Assembly (NCBI GenBank): GCA_037179515.1
Contig: JAXCGZ010007570.1
Location: 40,001-104,000 of the forward strand
Length of the DNA: 64,000 bases
Direction: 5' to 3'
From: Halocaridina rubra
Taxonomy: Eukaryota; Arthropoda; Malacostraca; Decapoda; Atyidae
The translations under genes and the position numbers were made by a program. A model generated the notes under the pieces. That model ran no database searches and had not been told where the DNA came from. It was given only the letters and a program-made list of their open reading frames with translations. This document shows positions 51,773 to 63,841 of the stretch, one piece after another. Every line of letters starts with the position of its first letter. The stretch's first letter is position 1.

Positions 51773-54595
51773 TTGTTATACACAAATGCTGATGGATTAG
51801 CTGGTAAGGCAGTAGAATTAAAAGATAGGATTCACAACAGTAAGGCAGATATAGTAGCAATTACAGAGACTAAGTTGAGTGAGGACATAAACAGTGTCAC
51901 AGTTTTTCCTAAGGGCTTCAGAATACTAAGGGTTGAAAGATCTGAGAGGACTGGTGGAGGGATAGCACTGCTCATAAGTGAAAGGATTCAAGTTGAAGAA
52001 ATAAACTTGGCTATAGAAAGTGAGTTCAAGGAATTTCTTGTTGCTCGCATAAATACTGGGTCAGAGAGCATTTTAATAACTGTTGTATACAACCCACCAA
52101 GGAACCAAAATAGGCTTGAAGTTTATGAGGAAAGTCATATAGGTACTATTGAAGTCATAAACTCAGTTGTTAACACGGCACGGGAAAAAAAATGTAGGAT
52201 TTTTATTATGGGAGATTTTAATCATAAAGAGATAGATTGGATAAATCTTGACCCACACAGTGGTTAGGACTCATTCGGGGCAAGATTCCTAGATTGCGTA
52301 CAAGGGAATTTCCTACACCAACATGTAATGGAACCAACAAGGGCCAGGGGTGGGGATGAGCCATCACTACTTGATCTAGTGTTCACAGATAATGTGTTGG
52401 ATATTGAAAAAATTGAGTATGTACCACCAATTGGAAAGAGTGACCACTGTGTGTTGTTGATGGAGTATATCATTGAAGATATTCTTCCTGAGAGTAGAGG
52501 CACTGAGGACATGAGGAGGAACTATCCGAAAGGAGATTACATAAAAATGAATGAGCTTTTTGCAGTTATTGACTGGAGAACCTTATTTTACAACAAATCT
52601 GTACAAGAAATGTATGACATCTTTTGTGAGAAATATGGGAAGATAGTAGATTGCTGCATACCTGTCACCAAAGTAAGTGTAATTCATGCCAGAGAGAAAT
52701 GGTTCGATAATGGGTGTAAAAGAGCTAAGGAGTGGAGAGACAAATGCTGGAAAAGGTATAGGAGGAGAAAAAACATAAATGCCTGGCAAACCTACAAAAG
52801 AGCAAGAAATGACTACCTAAGTAAAAGGAGAGAGGCAGAGAGAGACTATGAGAGGGACATCACCTGGAAGGCTAAAGAAAATCCCAAGCTTTTCCACAGC
52901 TTTATCAGAGGAAAACTGAAGGTAAAAGAACAGGTTTTAAGGCTAGAGAGAGCGGATGGAAGCATCACTGAGACGGTTGAAGAGATCTGCAAAGAATTGA
53001 ACAAGGAGTTTCAGTCAGTATTTACAGTAGAAAATACCCCACCCCCTCAGATTGCAGTGATAGAAGCTCAAGGGCCGGTATTAGGGGACATCAACCTTAC
53101 AGCCACAGAGGTATGCAAAGCGCTGATGGATTTAGATGTTCATAAAGCTACAGGTCCTGATGACATATCCCCTCATGTGCTTAAAAAAAGCGCAAACTCA
53201 ATATCAGTGGCACTAAGTATCATATTTAAAAAGTCACTGGAGTCAGGGGAGATTCCAAGATGCTGGAAACAAGCAAATGTGATACCTATCTTCAAAGAGG
53301 GAAGGAGGGATACGGCTCTGAACTATAGACCAGTTTCCTTGACCAGCATAGTTTGCAAAGTTATGGAGAAACTACTAAGGAAACATATCTCTCTTCACTT
53401 GGAATCCTTCAACTTTTTGTCAGTGAGGCAACATGGCTTCAGAGAAGGTAGATCAACAGTAACAAACTTATTAGAATTTTATGATGAGGTAAGCCAAATC
53501 TTACAGGAAAGAGAGCGCTGGGCAGATTGCATATTCCTAGACTTCCAGAAAGCGTTTGACACTGTTCCACATGGGAGACTTATTAGGAAGCTGCAATCAA
53601 AGCCTAGAATAGGTGGAAATGTTTTGGAATGGATAAAAACTTACTTAGAAGGAAGGGAACAGAGGGTTAGAGTAAGACGCTCAGTGTCGGAATGGAGAAG
53701 AGTTAGTAGTGGAGTTCCACAGGGTTCAGTTTTAGGGCCACTTTTGTTCCTTGTATATGTAAATGACCTACCAGAGTCTGTAAATTCATTCATGAATATG
53801 TTTGCAGATGATGCAAAGATTGGGAAGAAAGTAAAAAACGAGAACAATGGTAGAGAACTTCAAGAGGATCTAAATAATCTGCATGAGTGGTCAGAAAAGT
53901 GGCTAATGAAATTCAATACTTCAAAATGTAAGGTAATGAGAATGGGTACAAGTGCAAGAAGGCCCAAGCTTGACTACTCGGTGGCTGGAGTACAACTTCA
54001 AGAGACAGAAAATGAGAGAGATCTAGGAGTAAACATACTGGCAGATTTGTCTCCAGAAATACATATAAATGGCATAGTAAGGGCAGCATATGCATTCTTA
54101 TCAAATGTAAGGGTAGCCTTCAGGCACATGGACAAGGAAATGTTCAGAAATATTTATGTAACCTATGTGAGGCCAAAACTCGAATATGCAGCCCCCTTTT
54201 GGAATCCGCACTTGAAAAAGCACATAGCTAAGCTTGAAAAAGTTCAAAGACATGCCACGAAACTGGTGCCAGAAATACGCAATCTCAGTTATGATGAGAG
54301 GCTGAGGGAATTAGACTTACCATCACTCGAAGCTAGAAGAGTGAGGGGGGATATGGTGACAGTCTTTAAATTCCTTCATGGTTATGATAGAGTGGATAGG
54401 GATCGATATTTTGATATGGCTGGCTCTAGAACTAGAGGTCATAATTTGAAGCTTCGTAAGAAAACTTCTTTGCAGGATGTAAGAAAATACTTTTTCAGTG
54501 TAAGAGTAGTTGATAATTGGAATTGGCTAAGCGAGGAGGTAGTTAATGCTATCTCAATCCATAGTTTTAAGGACAGGTATGATAAGTATCACTAA
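51773..54595 (+). pseudogene. LINE ORF2 (APE endonuclease plus reverse transcriptase), one internal stop
   Basis: 940 codons in one frame, interrupted only by GAG to TAG at 52265-52267 (codon 165). Counting from 51773: endonuclease with ETK Glu32, MGDFNH at 146-151 and SDH at 223-225; basic linker; RT with PQGS at 649-652 and FADD at 677-680; C-terminal CR1-type region to DRYDKYH. No ATG lies near the start: the first residues read LLYTNADGLAGK from a TTG, and the frame is open upstream into ORF1, which fits frameshift fusion better than independent initiation. An intact version would nick DNA and reverse-transcribe the LINE RNA in the nucleus. The nearest to functional of all copies here. 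Confidence 0.95.
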
Positions 54596-54619
54596 GTATA
54601 AAATGGAACCGATCAGGAG

Positions 54620-54652
54620 ACGGGAAGATACGAGCTTTGGGCTCTTTCCCGT
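54620..54652 (+). other. Conserved 3' stem-loop of the LINE (copy 11)
   Basis: Same pairing as at 43602-43634 (ACGGGAA with TTCCCGT, GAGC with GCTC). Only 17 nt separate it from the (CA)n tract, including one AATTAGGTAATCAC tail unit. Confidence 0.75.
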
Positions 54653-54668
54653 AAACACAATTAGGTAA

Positions 54669-54670
<2 letters not shown>

Positions 54671-54750
<80 letters not shown>
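54671..54750. repeat. (CA)n microsatellite, 80 bp
   Basis: The longest CA tract of the window, joining the ATCAC tail of LINE copy 11 to the truncated 5' end of copy 12 without any other base. Confidence 0.97.
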
Positions 54751-54751
<1 letters not shown>

Positions 54752-54753
<2 letters not shown>

Positions 54754-55713
54754 TAAAAACTTACTCAGAAGGAAGGGAACAGAGGGTGAGAGTAAGACAC
54801 TCAGTGTCTGAATGGATAAGAGTTAGTAGTGGAGTTCCACAGGGCTCAGTTTTAGGGCCACTTTTGTTGTTTGTATATGTAAATGACCTACCAGAGTGTA
54901 AATTTATTCATGAATATGTTTGCAAATGATGCAAAGATTGTGAAGAAAGTAAGAAACGAGAACAATGGTAGAGAACTTCAGGAAGATCTAAATAGTCTGC
55001 ATGAGTGGTCAGAAAAGTGGCTAATGAAATTCAATACTTCAAAATGTAAGGTAATGAGAATGGGTACAAGTGCAAGAAGGCCCAAGCTTGACTACTCGGT
55101 GGCTGGAGTACAACTTCAAGAGACAGAAAATGAGAGAGATCTAGGAGTAAACATACTGGCAGATTTGTCTCCAGAAATACATATAAATGGCATAGTAAGG
55201 GCAGCATATATATTCTTATCAAATGTAAGGGTAGCCTTCAGACACATGGACAAGGAAATATTCAGAAATATTTATGTAACCTATGTGAGGCCAAAACTCG
55301 AATATGCAGCCCCCTTTTGGAATCCGCACTTGAAAAAGCACATAGCTAAGCTTGAAAAAGTTCAAAGACATGCCACGAAACTGGTGCCAGAAATACGCAG
55401 TATCAGTTATGATGAGAGACTGAGGGAATTAGACTTACCATCACTCGAAGCTAGAAGTTTGAAAGGGGATATGGTGACAGTGTTTAAATTCCTTCATGGT
55501 TATGATAGAGTGGATAGGGATCGATATTTTGATATGGCAGGCCCTAGAACTAGAGGTCATAGTTTGAAGCTCCGTAAGAAACCTTCTTTGCAGGATGTAA
55601 GGAAATACTTTTTCAGTGTAAGAGTAGTTGATAATTGGAATTGGCTAAGCGAGGAGGTAGTTAATGCTATCTCAGTCAATAGTTTTAAGGACAGGTATGA
55701 TAAGTATCACTAA
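54752..55713 (+). pseudogene. LINE ORF2 3' fragment, one frameshift
   Basis: Begins in the palm (KTYSEGREQRVRVRHSV, VPQGSVLGPLLL). A two-base loss near 54897 (CCAGAGTGTAAA) shifts frame, then the frame is open for 276 codons with FANDAK (a changed FADD) to DRYDKYH at 55713. One catalytic Asp is replaced by Asn. Confidence 0.88.
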
Positions 55714-55800
55714 GTATAAAATGGAACCGATGAGGAGACGGGAAGATACGAACTTTGGGCTCTTTCCCGTAAACACAATTAGGTAATTGCAATTGGGTAA
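54752..55800 (+). mobile_element. LINE copy 12, 5'-truncated
   Basis: Starts GATAAAAACTTACTCAG in the RT palm directly after (CA)n, and ends with stem-loop and tail repeats at the next (CA)n. Confidence 0.93.
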
Positions 55801-55802
55801 TT

Positions 55803-55820
55803 ACACACACACACACACAC
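55803..55820. repeat. (CA)n microsatellite
   Basis: About 18 bp of CA between LINE copies 12 and 13. Confidence 0.94.
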
Positions 55821-56142
55821 AATGTCTCTCGAATTTTTCCTTGTGATTTTAAGTGACCAGGACTAAAGTATGAAACATAAACATAATTTCCCTGAATAAG
55901 AGATTCTACAGAGTACTCTGAGTAAAGAAATTATATTTGAAGTTAACGAGACTGTTCAAAATATTAAAGGAAATATTGAGAATACTTTTGAGAGGGGGAA
56001 AAAGAAGAAGCTGTCCTGTCCTGCCTTGAAGGAAGTTTATAAGAGTTGCCAGAGGCAAAGCCATCACACCACATTACCTAATTTTTTGTATAAATTGGAG
56101 AGAGCTCTTACAGCCATTTACCTGATCCTGTGGTTCCATATA

Positions 56143-57722
56143 CACCTAGTTCTCAGAATAACGCCTAGATAGGTTCTCAGAAGTGACGAGTAAATGGAAA
56201 ATCGCGTGAAAAAACCAGTAATTTTCCATAGAAAACAGTGATAAAAGGCATAGATACTTTCCACAACCTTACATAGACACACTATGCCAAAGATATAAAA
56301 TAAGTAAAGCATATTTTATAAGTATATAGCAAAGACCTGTAGTTATATTAACATGCATATAGTGTACAGTATGAAAGATATACTGATATACTGTACAGTA
56401 AACAAATTAATGCACTCTATTATGCAGTGGGTAACAGGCCTTCACTGGGACATGCATGGTGGCAGATAAAGCGGATGTTTTTATTTTCAAATGCATGGTA
56501 CATTTTAGGATATATATTAATTACAAGATGATAGTACTGTAATTTAAATAAAAATGTACTTCATCTTTAAGATACTTGAAAGAACTTACAAGCTTACATG
56601 TATATATTTTATATTTATCATTTCTCTCATTCATCTATTCTGGCAACACTGATGGTGTCGGTGAGCACGAGGATGAAAACGTTTTGCCGCCTCCGTATCA
56701 GATGATGCACCCTCGCACACTATTTCCCTGACGATATTATATTGAGAGTTTTTTTGCTGTTTGTTCTTAATGCTTTTATTCCATTATCAGAATAACATTT
56801 TATCGCATTAAGCGGTAGAAGAGGAGGAGGCTGCGGGGGAACGAACCTCTATCGGCAAACGTTTTGTCACACTTCCATATCAGCTGATGCACCCTTGCAC
56901 GCTATTTCCCTGACGATATTATATCGAAAATTTGTTTGCTGATTCTCTTTAATGCTTTATATAAATTTTCTTCATAATATTTTATTGCATTAAGCGGCAG
57001 AAGAGGAGGAGGATGCGGGAGAACGAGCCTCTATCGGCAAACGTTTTGTCATACTTCCTTATCAGCTGATGCACCCTCGCACGCTATTTCCCTGATGATA
57101 TTATATCGAAAATTTGTTTGCTGTTTGTTGTTAATGCTTTTTTTCAATTTTCTTCATAATATTCGATCGCATTAAGTGGTAAAAGAGGAGGAGGATGCGG
57201 GAGAACGAACCTCTATAGGCAAACGTTTTGCTACTTCTGTATCAGCTCATGCACACTTGCATGCTATTTCCCTGACGATATTATATCGAAAATTTGTTTG
57301 CTGTTTGTTCTTAATGCTTTTATTCAATTTTCTTCATAATATTCGATCACATTAAGAGGTAGAAGAGGAGAAGGATGCGGGAGAACGAACCTCTATCGGC
57401 AAACGTTTTGCTACTTCCCTATCACCTGATGCACCCTCGCATGCTATTTCCTTGACGATATTATATGGAAAATATGTTTGCTGTTTGTTCTTAATGCTTT
57501 TTTCAATTTTCTTCATAATATCCAATCGCATTAAGCGGTAGAAGAGAAGGATGATGGCGGAAAAGTGCCTCCGAGGCGGTCAATTATTTACTAAAATGAA
57601 AGTTTTTTTTTTATCTTTTTGCATGGGCATTATTCGCAAATTTCTTATTTTTTTACTATTATTTTTAGGGGCGTTATTGCAATTTCGCGGATAAAAAAAC
57701 TGCGGAAATAACGAACAAGGTG
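56143..57722 (+). mobile_element. TA-target non-autonomous DNA element with satellite-like interior (1580 bp)
   Basis: Starts CACCTAGTTCTCAG and ends GAACAAGGTG, giving inverted CACCTnGTTC termini. TA at 56141-56142 and 57723-57724 is the target duplication; the empty site CCATATATTGTT is seen in copy 8 at 39103. No transposase frame. The interior holds five 181-bp tandem units. A diverged, reversed relative is at 23105-24784. Confidence 0.9.
56704..57560 (+). repeat. 181-bp tandem repeats inside the TA-target element, five units
   Basis: The marker GATGCACCCTCGCAC (with variants) recurs at 56704, 56886, 57068, 57248 and 57428, spacing 180-182 bp. Units share CCCTGACGATATTATAT and GCATTAAGCGGTAGAAGAGG. 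Confidence 0.93.
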
Positions 57723-58278
57723 TATTGTTAAAATCAATATCCTTCCCATTTATATTAACTTGATAGTTAGTTTGATACACGAAATAATTAAATAATTCAA
57801 TAAATACGGAAAATAAGCCTGTCAACAGTACTGAGTTAAATTGCCAAGTAGCACAGCTATCTTAATTTTTTCTTTTTGCTTTGTTCTCTTTTATTATATT
57901 CTATTTTGTATAAAGTGAATTAGATTTAAAGTTTGATCCTGTGATAACATACCTTGGTTAGGAAGTGATTAATATTTTTTTTTTTTCTGAAATAACCAGT
58001 TTATCCGTTAAGAAGAATATATAGCAGAAACAGGTGGATGTCTCCTCAGATGCAAATTCAAATTTTCCTTCAAGTGTACTTTTGTTTTGCATTTTTTTTT
58101 TTTTTTCAAATTACCAAAGTCAAATACTAAGTTAGGATGTGTGTTACCAGAAAAGAGATGAATTGAGTAACTAAATAGTACTCATATTAAGATATAGACA
58201 TTTTGGGTGAAGCTTAAATAGAAACTTTTCTCTCTTTTTTTTCTTCTCTCTATATTCTGTGAAAGGGAAAACATCAAA

Positions 58279-59299
58279 ATGAGGCCTTCTCTGTCCTTAA
58301 CTCTCCCATCTAATTTGTCGGGGGAGGGGTGGTAAAGGATCTCCGAGGGATGTAGCAGAAGGAGGAGTGGCTGTTAGGAGATTAAAACAGAAAGCCAAAG
58401 AATTAGAGATAATGTTTATAAACCTTGATGATAAAATTCGGTATATGGATAGAGAAATAAATGAGAATGAAACTCTGTGAGGAAATAAGATTTTTGGTGG
58501 AAGCAAATAAAGCACAAGGGCAAGAGAAAAAAGAACTAGAAAAACGAATAAAGAAGATGGAAGGGGAAAAGAGTGAACTAGAAACCAGAATTTCTAAACA
58601 AGAAGATAACAGCAAACACCCGAATGAGAACTTGAATGAATTAAATGTTAGTTCACTGCTCTCTTCTGAGAGAGACGAGATTGCAGATTGGAATGTCCAG
58701 ATTAAGGAAAACATCGAACAGTTTAGAAAAGAGTTTCAGGAGCTGAATACGGAATATGATGCCAAGAAAACTTCCTTTGCTGATGCACTAAAGGGGAATG
58801 TGGCAGTAAAAGTGGCTGTGAAGGTTGTGGCACTGGAAAACATACAAACAGTTGACTATAAAGAAATAGTAATAGAAAAAATGAAGCTGTTGTGATGGAA
58901 AGGGCAAATCCACTGATTAAACAGGCACTTTATAAAGAGAAGACATTGGTAATCTCAGGCATAAGCAAATCCCAGGAACCAACATGGCAGGGGAGACTTG
59001 AAGAAAATAAAGCTAGGGTTGTAGACCTGATAAGAAAGCTTGGAGCAATTTGTGGTCCTGAGGATATTTTAAACTTTCACCAACAAAGTAAATATTCTAG
59101 GGAGGGAAAGCCGAGACCAACAAAAGTAACCTTTGAGAGATGGGACACATGTAGAGAAATATTGATTAGAAAAAGTCTAAAAGACCTTCAAGAGTTAAAA
59201 AAAAAAGTGTTCATTAGACAATACACAACACTGGAAGAGCTGGAACAGATCAAAAACTTGTTGCAAGAGGTTAGAAGTTTTAAATTAGGAAAGAAATGA
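58279..59299 (+). pseudogene. LINE ORF1 of copy 13, broken
   Basis: ATG at 58279 (MRPSLSLTLPSN). An insertion of about 40 bp rich in GGA lies near 58331-58370 and breaks the N-terminal frame. The coiled coil is readable in 58461-58895 (ELEKRIKKMEGEKSELETRISKQED; DVQIKENIEQFRKEF type). A small deletion near 58885 shifts frame, and the RRM-like part continues in 58892-59299 (VISGISKSQEPTWQGRLEE, RPTKVTFERWD). The slippery heptamer AAATTTT is at 59312-59318. Confidence 0.83.
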
Positions 59300-59397
59300 A
59301 TAGGGGAAGAAAAATTTTCAATTCAGAGTGCTTCCAGACAAAGGGTAGATAAAGAAGATAATGACAGAAGATCAGGGGATGGGGCCTCATTAAGATT

Positions 59398-62200
59398 GTT
59401 ATACATAAATGCTGATGGATTAGCTGGTAAGGCAGTAGAATTGAAAGATAGTATTCACAACAGTAAGGCAGATATAGTAGCAGTTACAGAGACTAAATTG
59501 AGTGAGGACATAAGGAGTGTCACAGCTTTTCCTAAGGGCTTCTGAATATTAAGGGTTGAAAGATCTGAGAGGACTGGTGGAGGGATAGCATTGCTCATAA
59601 GTGAAAGGATTCAAGTTGAAGAAATAAACTTGGCTATAGAAAGTGAGTTCAAGGAATTTCTTGTTGTTCGCATAAATACTGGGTCAGAGAGCATTATAAT
59701 AACTGTTATATATAACCCATCAATGAACCAACATAGGCTAGAAGTATATGAGTAAAGTCATATAGGTACTACTGAGGTCATAAACTCAGTTGTTTACATT
59801 GCATTTGAGAGAAAATGTAGGATTTTGATTATGTGAGATATTAATCATAAAGAGATAGAGTGGATAAATCTTGACTCACACAGTGGTGAGGACTCATTCG
59901 TGGCAAGATTCTTAGATTGCATACAAGGGAATTTCCAACACCAACATGTACTGGAACCAACGAGGACTAAGGGTGGGGATAAGCCATTGCTACTTGATCT
60001 AGTATTCACAGATAACGTGTTGGATGTTGAAAAATTGAGTATGAACCACCAATTGGAAAAAGTGACCACTGTGTATTGTTGATGGAGTATATCATTGAAT
60101 ATGTTCTGCCTGAGAGTAGAGGCACTGAGGGCATGAAGAGGAACTATCCGAAAGGAGATTGCATCAAAATGAATGAGCTTTTTGCAGTTATTGACTGGAG
60201 GACCTTATTTTACAACAAATCTGTACAAGAAATGTACGACATCTTTTGTGAGGAATATGGGTAGATAGCAGATTGCTGCATCCCTGTCACCAAAGTAGGT
60301 GTAATTCATGCCAGAGAGAAATGGTTCGATAATGAGTGCAGGTCTAAGGAGTGGAGAGACAAATGCTGGAATATGTGTAGGAGAAGAAAACACATAAAGG
60401 CCTGGCAGACCTATAGAAGAGCAAGAAATGCTTACCTAAGTAAAAGAAGAGAGGCAGAGAGAGATTATTTAAGGGACATCACTAGGAAGGGTAAAGAAAA
60501 TCCCAAACTTTACCACAGCTCTATCGGAGGAAAACTGAAGGTAAAAGAACAGGTTTTAAAGCTTAAGAGAGCGGATGGAAGCATCACTTAGACGGATGAA
60601 GAGATCTGCAAAGAACTGAACAAGGAGTTTCAGTCATTATTTACAGTAGAAAATACACCACTCCATCAGATTGCAGAGATAGAAGCTCATGAACCGGTAT
60701 TAGAGAACATTATCCTTTTAGCCACAGAGGTATACAAAGCGCTGATGGAGTTAGATGTCCATAAAGCTACAGGTCCTGACAATATATCCCCTCATGTACA
60801 AGTACTTAAAAAATGCGCAAATTCAATATAAGCAGCACTAAGTATCATATTTAAAAAGTCGCTGGTGTCAGGGGAGATTCCAAGATGCTGGAAACAAGTG
60901 AACATGATACCTATCTTCAAAAAGGGAAGGAGGGATACGGCTCTAAACTATAGACTTGTTTCCTTGACTAGCATAGTTTGCAAAGTTATGGAGAAACTAC
61001 TTAGGTAACATATCTCTCTTCACTTGGAATCCTTCAACTTTTTGTCAGTGAGACATCATTGCTTCAGAGAAGGTAGATCAACAGTAAAAAACTTATTAGA
61101 ATTTTATGATGAGGTAAACCGAATCTTACAGGAAAGAGAGGGCTGGGCAGATTGCACATTCTTAGACTTTTGGAAAGCATTTGACACTGTCCCACATGGG
61201 AGACTTATTAAGAAGCTGCAAGGAATGGCAAGAATAGGTGGAAATGTCTTGAAATGGATAAAAACTTACTTAAGAGGAAGGGGACAGAGGGTTAGAGTAA
61301 GACACTCAGTGTCTGAATGGAGAAGAGTTAGTAGTGGAGTTCCACAGGGTTCAGTTTTAGGGCCACTTTTGTTCCTTGTATATGTAAATAACCTACCAGA
61401 GTCTGTAAATTCATTCATGAATATGTTTGCAGATAATGCAAAGATTGTGAAGAAAGTAGGAAACGAGAACAATGGTAGAGAACTTCAGGAAGATCTAAAT
61501 AGTCTGCATGAGTGGTCAGAAAAGTGGCTAATTAAATTCAGTGCTTCAAAATGTAAGGCAATGAGAATGGGTACAAGTGTAAGAAGGCCCAAGCTTGACT
61601 ACTCGGTGGCTGGAGTACAACTTCAAGAGACAGAAAATGAGAGAGATCTAGGAGTAAACATACTGGCAGATTTGTCTTCAGAAATACAAATAAATGGCAT
61701 AGTAAGCGCAGCATATGCATTCTTATCAAATGTAAGGGTAGCCTTTAGGCACATGGACAAGGAAATGTTCAGAAATATTTATGTAACCTATGTGAGGCCA
61801 AAATTCGAATACGCAGCCCCTTTTTGGAATCCGCACTTGAAAAAGCACATAGCTAAGCTTGAAAAAGTTCAAAGACATGCCACAAAACTGGTGCCAGAAA
61901 TACGCAATCTCACATTATGATGAGAGGCTGAGGGAATTAGACTTACCATCACTCGAAGCTAGACGATTGAGGGGGGATATGGTGACAGTGTTTAAATTCC
62001 TTCATGGTTATGATAGAGTGGATAGGGATCGATATTTTGATATGGCTGGCTCTAGAACTAGAGGTCATAGTTTGAAGCTTCGTAAGAAAACTTCTTTGCA
62101 GGATGTAAGGAAATACTTTTTCAGTGTAAGAGTAGTTGATAATTGGAATTGGCTAAGTTAGGAGGTAGTTAATGCTATCTGAATCCATAGTATGATAAGT
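59398..62200 (+). pseudogene. LINE ORF2 of copy 13, many lesions
   Basis: Endonuclease ITETKL-like segment and SDH region (GKSDHCVLL, here disturbed by a one-base loss near 60035) are readable. Stops include one near 59542 (FPKGF stop), one near 59754 (YE stop) and one near 60590. The RT is open in 61024-61920 with VPQGSVLGPLLFL and FADN instead of FADD. A one-base gain near 61912 and further stops (62159, 62180) end it. The most decayed long copy, consistent with its carrying an older DNA-element insertion. Confidence 0.88.
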
Positions 62201-62290
62201 ATCACTAAATAGAAAACGGAACCGATCAGGAGACGGGAAGATACGAGCTTTGGGCTCTTTCCCGTAAACACAATTATCACAGTTAGGTAA

Positions 62291-62306
62291 TCACACACAC
62301 ACACAC
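62291..62306. repeat. (CA)n microsatellite
   Basis: About 16 bp of CA between LINE copies 13 and 14. Confidence 0.92.
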
Positions 62307-62675
62307 GTATAGTAAAGGCAGCTTATGCTTTCTTAGCAAATGTAAGGGTACCCTTCAGGCACATGGACAATGATATATTCAGAAATATTTATGTAACCTA
62401 CGTGAGGCCAACACTTGAATATGCAGCCCCCTTTTGGAATCCGCTCTTGAAAGAGCACGTAGTTAAGCTGGAGAAAGTTCAGAGACATTCCACAAAACTG
62501 GTGCTAGAAATACGCAATCCCAGTTATGATGAGAGGCTGAGGGAATTAGACTTACCATCACTCAAAGCTAGAAGATTGAGGGGGGGATGTGTTGACAGTT
62601 TTTAAATTCCTTCATGGTTTTGACGGAGTGGATAGGTATCAATATTTTCATATGGCTGGGACTAGAACTAGAGGT
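62307..62675 (+). mobile_element. LINE copy 14, left part
   Basis: Starts GTATAGTAAAGGCAGC directly after (CA)n, within the RT C-terminal region (62363-62605 is open). It is broken by a frameshift in a G run near 62585 and cut at AGGT (62672-62675) by a 652-bp insertion. The rest resumes at 63328. Confidence 0.9.
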
Positions 62676-63327
62676 AGTTGTATTAGATATTCTATATGCT
62701 GACTACCCAAAGCTACAGCTTGCGAGGTGATAATGGATATACAAGAATTACTTACCGCTTAGTTTATTTAGTTATACACTTATTTTACCCCTCAATGCCC
62801 CCTTCCCCTTAATGGAAAATCTTAATCCCTTTTGTGCCCTGAAGATTCTACTGCTCTCTCGCTGCTTCTGACTCTTTTGTATCACCAAGATGGCAGGGCG
62901 TGGTATCGTTGGGCACGCCTCCACCAATAGGCTTCCAGAGAAGGGGGGTATAATCAATTATCTATACTGTGAGGGGCGTGGCTAAAGTAACGCCAGTTGG
63001 GTACAAGGAACATTCTAACATAAGTGCCTATATGTGTACTTTGTACCTATACATTTTCCCAAGTGCACATGTGTGTGTTTGTGGAGGCTGGCTTTCGGTA
63101 CTCATGAGAGCAACACAGAAATGTGTGACATTTCTGACCTCCATCGATCAGGGACATAGAGTTGTAAGAGGCCTATGGGTTGAACCATAGATCTTGTCAT
63201 CTCTTTGTAAACACACACTTTACCCAGGACACCACACTGGAAATGTCAAGTCGTACCACTTGGGTCACACATGACATTACATGGGTAACGTCATGTTACG
63301 CCTCTTATGTAAAATTACTTTACGTCA
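62676..63327. mobile_element. 652-bp insertion of unknown class with AGGT duplication
   Basis: Interrupts LINE copy 14 between two AGGT words (62672-62675 and 63328-63331), where the LINE has one. Starts AGTTGTATTAG and ends TTTACGTCA. It has GC-richer, promoter-like stretches (CACGCCTCCACC; GGGGCGTGGC) and no long frame. It might be a solo LTR or a small non-autonomous element; no clear inverted termini are seen. Confidence 0.65.
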
Positions 63328-63679
<352 letters not shown>

Positions 63680-63841
63680 TGTATACATGTGTGTGTGTGC
63701 CTGCGTGCTTGCGTGTGTGTGAGCACAGCTTTTCAAATTGTCTGCATTGCTGGTACAGCATGTAGAACAGTATAAGTGAATTACAATGTGATAATTTTTA
63801 TACATTAAGCAAAGCAAGTCAACAGCACTTATATACCACAA

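Larger units (their letters stand above)
51323..54669 (+). mobile_element. LINE copy 11, ORF1 C-terminal part to tail, best preserved ORF2
   Basis: Begins in the RRM-like part of ORF1 (GTGGTAATCTCAGGC) directly after (CA)n and ends with stem-loop and one tail repeat that runs straight into an 80-bp (CA)n tract. ORF2 is whole except for one stop. Confidence 0.95.
55821..62290 (+). mobile_element. LINE copy 13, full-length-like, split by a DNA element
   Basis: Carries the longest 5' region seen (about 100 bp more than copy 6). It is interrupted in its 5' UTR by the TA-target element at 56143-57722, then continues through ORF1 (ATG 58279), ORF2 and the 3' end. Without the insertion it is about 4.9 kb. 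It is the most diverged of the long copies. Confidence 0.92.
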
